A model generated the notes under the pieces. It saw nothing but the letters and a program-made list of their open reading frames with translations, ran no database searches and was not told the DNA's origin. A stretch of DNA of 64,000 nt, from assembly GCA_000482765.1 (NCBI GenBank), contig AXWR01000002.1, positions 88,459-152,458 of the forward strand, written 5' to 3'. Positions 62,563-64,000 of this stretch are shown in pieces (position 1 is the first letter of the stretch; every line of letters begins with the position of its first letter). The position numbers were made by a program, and so were the translations under genes. Source of the DNA: Meiothermus taiwanensis DSM 14542. GTDB lineage: Bacteria > Deinococcota > Deinococci > Deinococcales > Thermaceae.

Positions 62563-63547
62563 CTTTCCCACCCCTGAAAATAGATTCATCCAGCACTTCT
62601 GGGGGGTCAAAAACAAGCTCGAGCATCTCCGAGCGAACCATGGTTTTGCTTCCAACCACACCCCGGTAGTAGAGCAGCAGCCCCGATTCCATGTCTATGG
62701 CCAGCTCGTAGTGGTCACACACCAACCACCAGTCATCCGGCGCACCCCACCAGTCCACCCAGAGCATCTCATCCTGTTCCTCAATGGTGCGGGGCACCCC
62801 CCGAACCAGCACCGCTGGCCGGCCCAGGTGGCTGCACTCCCCCAGTACCTCGAGCTTCAAATCCAGGGCCAAAGGTCTCAGATAGTGGTGTTCGTTGACG
62901 ATGGTCAGGTTGGGGCGTCGGGCCCGCACATTAACCGGGTCGCAGTAGAAGGCGTCCACTCCGTCCGGGCTATCACAGCACACTGTACTTTGCCTGATGA
63001 GGTTTTCAGGTTGTAGCAGGGGTTTGAGAACCCGCTCAATCTCCTCGTCTTTCACCTCGGCCTGTGCACCCAGGTCAATCTCTACGCCCACTGGCAAAAA
63101 CTCTATGCCCGCCTGCGCCCTCCCGGTCTCCTGCAAAAAGCTGGCTATTTGAAACTTTATAGCTCCCAGCCGCTCTTCCTCTCTTTGCCGCTTATCTACT
63201 TTCCTTTTGACTCGCCCCTGCTCATAGAAATACCTCTCTGTACCTTCATAAAACGATTCGTCTGTGTGCGGTTTCGATCTTATCCGGTAGCCCACCTTTG
63301 GCTTCCACCAGAATTGGCTCTCTATCACAAGGTTACCTTGTGGGTTAAGAAAAAACTCGGGCTTTCCGACCCCCTCTTCTGCCCGGTACGGCGTGGTCTT
63401 GTCGTGATCTCTGGGCAGCCGGGCCCTGGTAAGCGCCCACAGGCCCGCATCCTGCTCCCAGCGAATCTTGTAGTACACACCGCTAACTCCGTTGAGCGGA
63501 CGCGTGATCATCCGGAGGAGCACGTCCTGAAGCGTGAACCTGGTCAT
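62543..63547 (-). CDS. Unknown protein with LolA/RseB-like C-terminal region
   Basis: A 334-residue protein without a signal peptide. MTRFTLQDVLLRMITRPLNGVSGVYYKIRW opens it. The C-terminal half has WGAPDDWWLVCDHYELAIDMESGLLLYYRGVVGSKTMVRSEMLELVFDPPEVLDESIF, which recalls outer-membrane lipoprotein sorting (LolA/RseB-like) domains seen in actinobacterial hypotheticals; this is a weak match. Base composition is lower in GC (especially 63130-63260) than the surrounding genes, and the gene lies next to a presumed insertion-sequence end, both hinting at acquisition. ATG at 63547 is the preferred start. Confidence 0.6.
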   Translation of the reverse strand: MTRFTLQDVLLRMITRPLNGVSGVYYKIRWEQDAGLWALTRARLPRDHDKTTPYRAEEGVGKPEFFLNPQGNLVIESQFWWKPKVGYRIRSKPHTDESFYEGTERYFYEQGRVKRKVDKRQREEERLGAIKFQIASFLQETGRAQAGIEFLPVGVEIDLGAQAEVKDEEIERVLKPLLQPENLIRQSTVCCDSPDGVDAFYCDPVNVRARRPNLTIVNEHHYLRPLALDLKLEVLGECSHLGRPAVLVRGVPRTIEEQDEMLWVDWWGAPDDWWLVCDHYELAIDMESGLLLYYRGVVGSKTMVRSEMLELVFDPPEVLDESIFRGGKATRSAP

Positions 63548-63942
63548 CGTGTTTACCTGAACTGGTTTACAATTCGGAACAATCTGTTCCAGCACGAACC
63601 ACTTGTTGGGTTTCTATCCGGTCTCCAACTTTGAGTCCTCTGCGACAAGCGACAAGTGAGCCAGCGCCCTCCCTGTCGTCTTCGTGATTGGAATCAGGCG
63701 CAGAATCATTGCTTCACACACCGCCAGCAACAAAACCAGCCCAACGAGCAAAAGATGCAACACACATGGCTGAATACACCTCCACAGCCCCGGCTACATT
63801 TTGGGCAGCCTGACTCAGTTTAGGTTGGGTGCGCGAGTATGGTCAATCAGATAATCGCTATAGGAGTTACGCAGTTGCCTCTCACCCCTCTACTCGGCTA
63901 CCCTTTTCTGCAAAGCAAACAGGCCAAGAGGAGTTAGCTGCT
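63548..63942. other. 395-bp stretch without a gene
   Basis: No supported ORF. It holds a GCGACAA tandem (about 63641-63655) and the sequence GGAGTTA twice (about 63862 and 63929), the second within the Shine-Dalgarno region of the putative transposase. The terminal inverted repeat of an insertion sequence should lie here, but the other end is outside the window so it cannot be placed. Confidence 0.4.
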
Positions 63943-64000
63943 ATGAACCCCCCAAAGTGCACCGACCTGGACTATATCCACTTCCTCATCGCCGCCCAGA
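63943..64000 (+). CDS. Putative transposase, first 19 codons only
   Basis: An ATG at 63943 opens MNPPKCTDLDYIHFLIAAQ and runs off the window. AAGAGGAG lies about 10 nt before it. The LDYIHFLIAAQ start resembles, from memory, DDE transposases of insertion sequences in Thermus, Meiothermus and Deinococcus. Only the N-terminus can be seen, so family and intactness are unknown. Confidence 0.45.
   Translation, partial: MNPPKCTDLDYIHFLIAAQ

Noticed and set aside
61489..62661. 390-codon minus-strand frame opposite the aminotransferase
   Set aside because: No recognisable motif, and the opposite strand encodes a complete PLP enzyme with cofactor residues.

Overview
The window looks like chromosomal DNA from a Deinococcota thermophile of the Meiothermus/Thermus type. 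This rests on the high GC content, on proteins close to Thermus families from memory (the GyrB, the glucose/galactose-binding protein, the RimL-like acetyltransferase, a lysine-rich HU), on many gene starts with a TANNNT box 6-8 nt upstream and no Shine-Dalgarno sequence (leaderless mRNAs), and on a very frequent CTCGAG palindrome. Genes are dense, both strands are used, and many neighbours overlap by 4 bp. I saw no rRNA, tRNA or CRISPR array.

Layout. 0-6.1 kb (+): end of a polyamine-type ABC permease, its binding protein, a beta-lactamase-fold serine hydrolase, a GABA-type aminotransferase, a threonine dehydratase-like enzyme and an acetyltransferase. 6.2-9.3 kb (-): gyrB and an unknown protein. 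9.4-11.5 kb (+): membrane-anchored amidase and a small membrane protein. 11.4-18.6 kb (-): a long trp operon, trpE, chorismate mutase, trpG, three family-2 glycosyltransferases, trpD and an LpxB-related protein, preceded by a 14-codon leader peptide with three consecutive Trp codons and an intrinsic terminator (a transcription attenuator). 18.7-19.4 kb (+): HAD phosphatase. 19.5-24.8 kb (-): argF, a 59-codon small ORF, argC and a DsbA-like protein; then deoD, a PilT-like ATPase and moaB. 24.8-29.9 kb: acetyltransferase, alanine racemase with two small unknowns, nucleoside hydrolase, ribokinase and a transglutaminase-like protein. 30-36.8 kb: VanW protein, trmH, quinone oxidoreductase, aldo/keto reductase, short-form hisG, and an MFS exporter divergent from a HTH regulator with a shared operator-like dyad.

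37-46.4 kb: RsuA-type pseudouridine synthase (with a terminator hairpin between its promoter and start codon), nitroreductase, membrane protein, HU, plsC, YhdH-type reductase, sulfurtransferase, a UbiA-type prenyltransferase, an SDR, and a class V aminotransferase downstream of serA. 46.7-49 kb: two DegV paralogues and dtd. 49-53.6 kb: ROK regulator and a glucose/galactose ABC importer (binding protein and two permeases, no ATPase) with a strong terminator after the binding-protein gene. 53.6-55.5 kb: a nuclease-like gene remnant, an ADP-ribosylglycohydrolase and a thioesterase. 55.7-62.6 kb (+): peptide-type ABC permeases and binding protein (no ATPases), amidohydrolase, AAC(6')-like acetyltransferase and a GSAM-like aminotransferase. 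62.5-64 kb: an unknown lower-GC gene, a non-coding stretch, and what looks like the start of a transposase at the edge.

The strongest non-routine signals are the trp attenuator and the glycosyltransferase/chorismate mutase insertions in the trp operon, the terminator in the rsuA 5' UTR, the small ORF between argF and argC, the iterated CTCGAG palindrome, and several dyads at promoters. No complete, clearly novel multi-gene defence or biosynthetic system was found.
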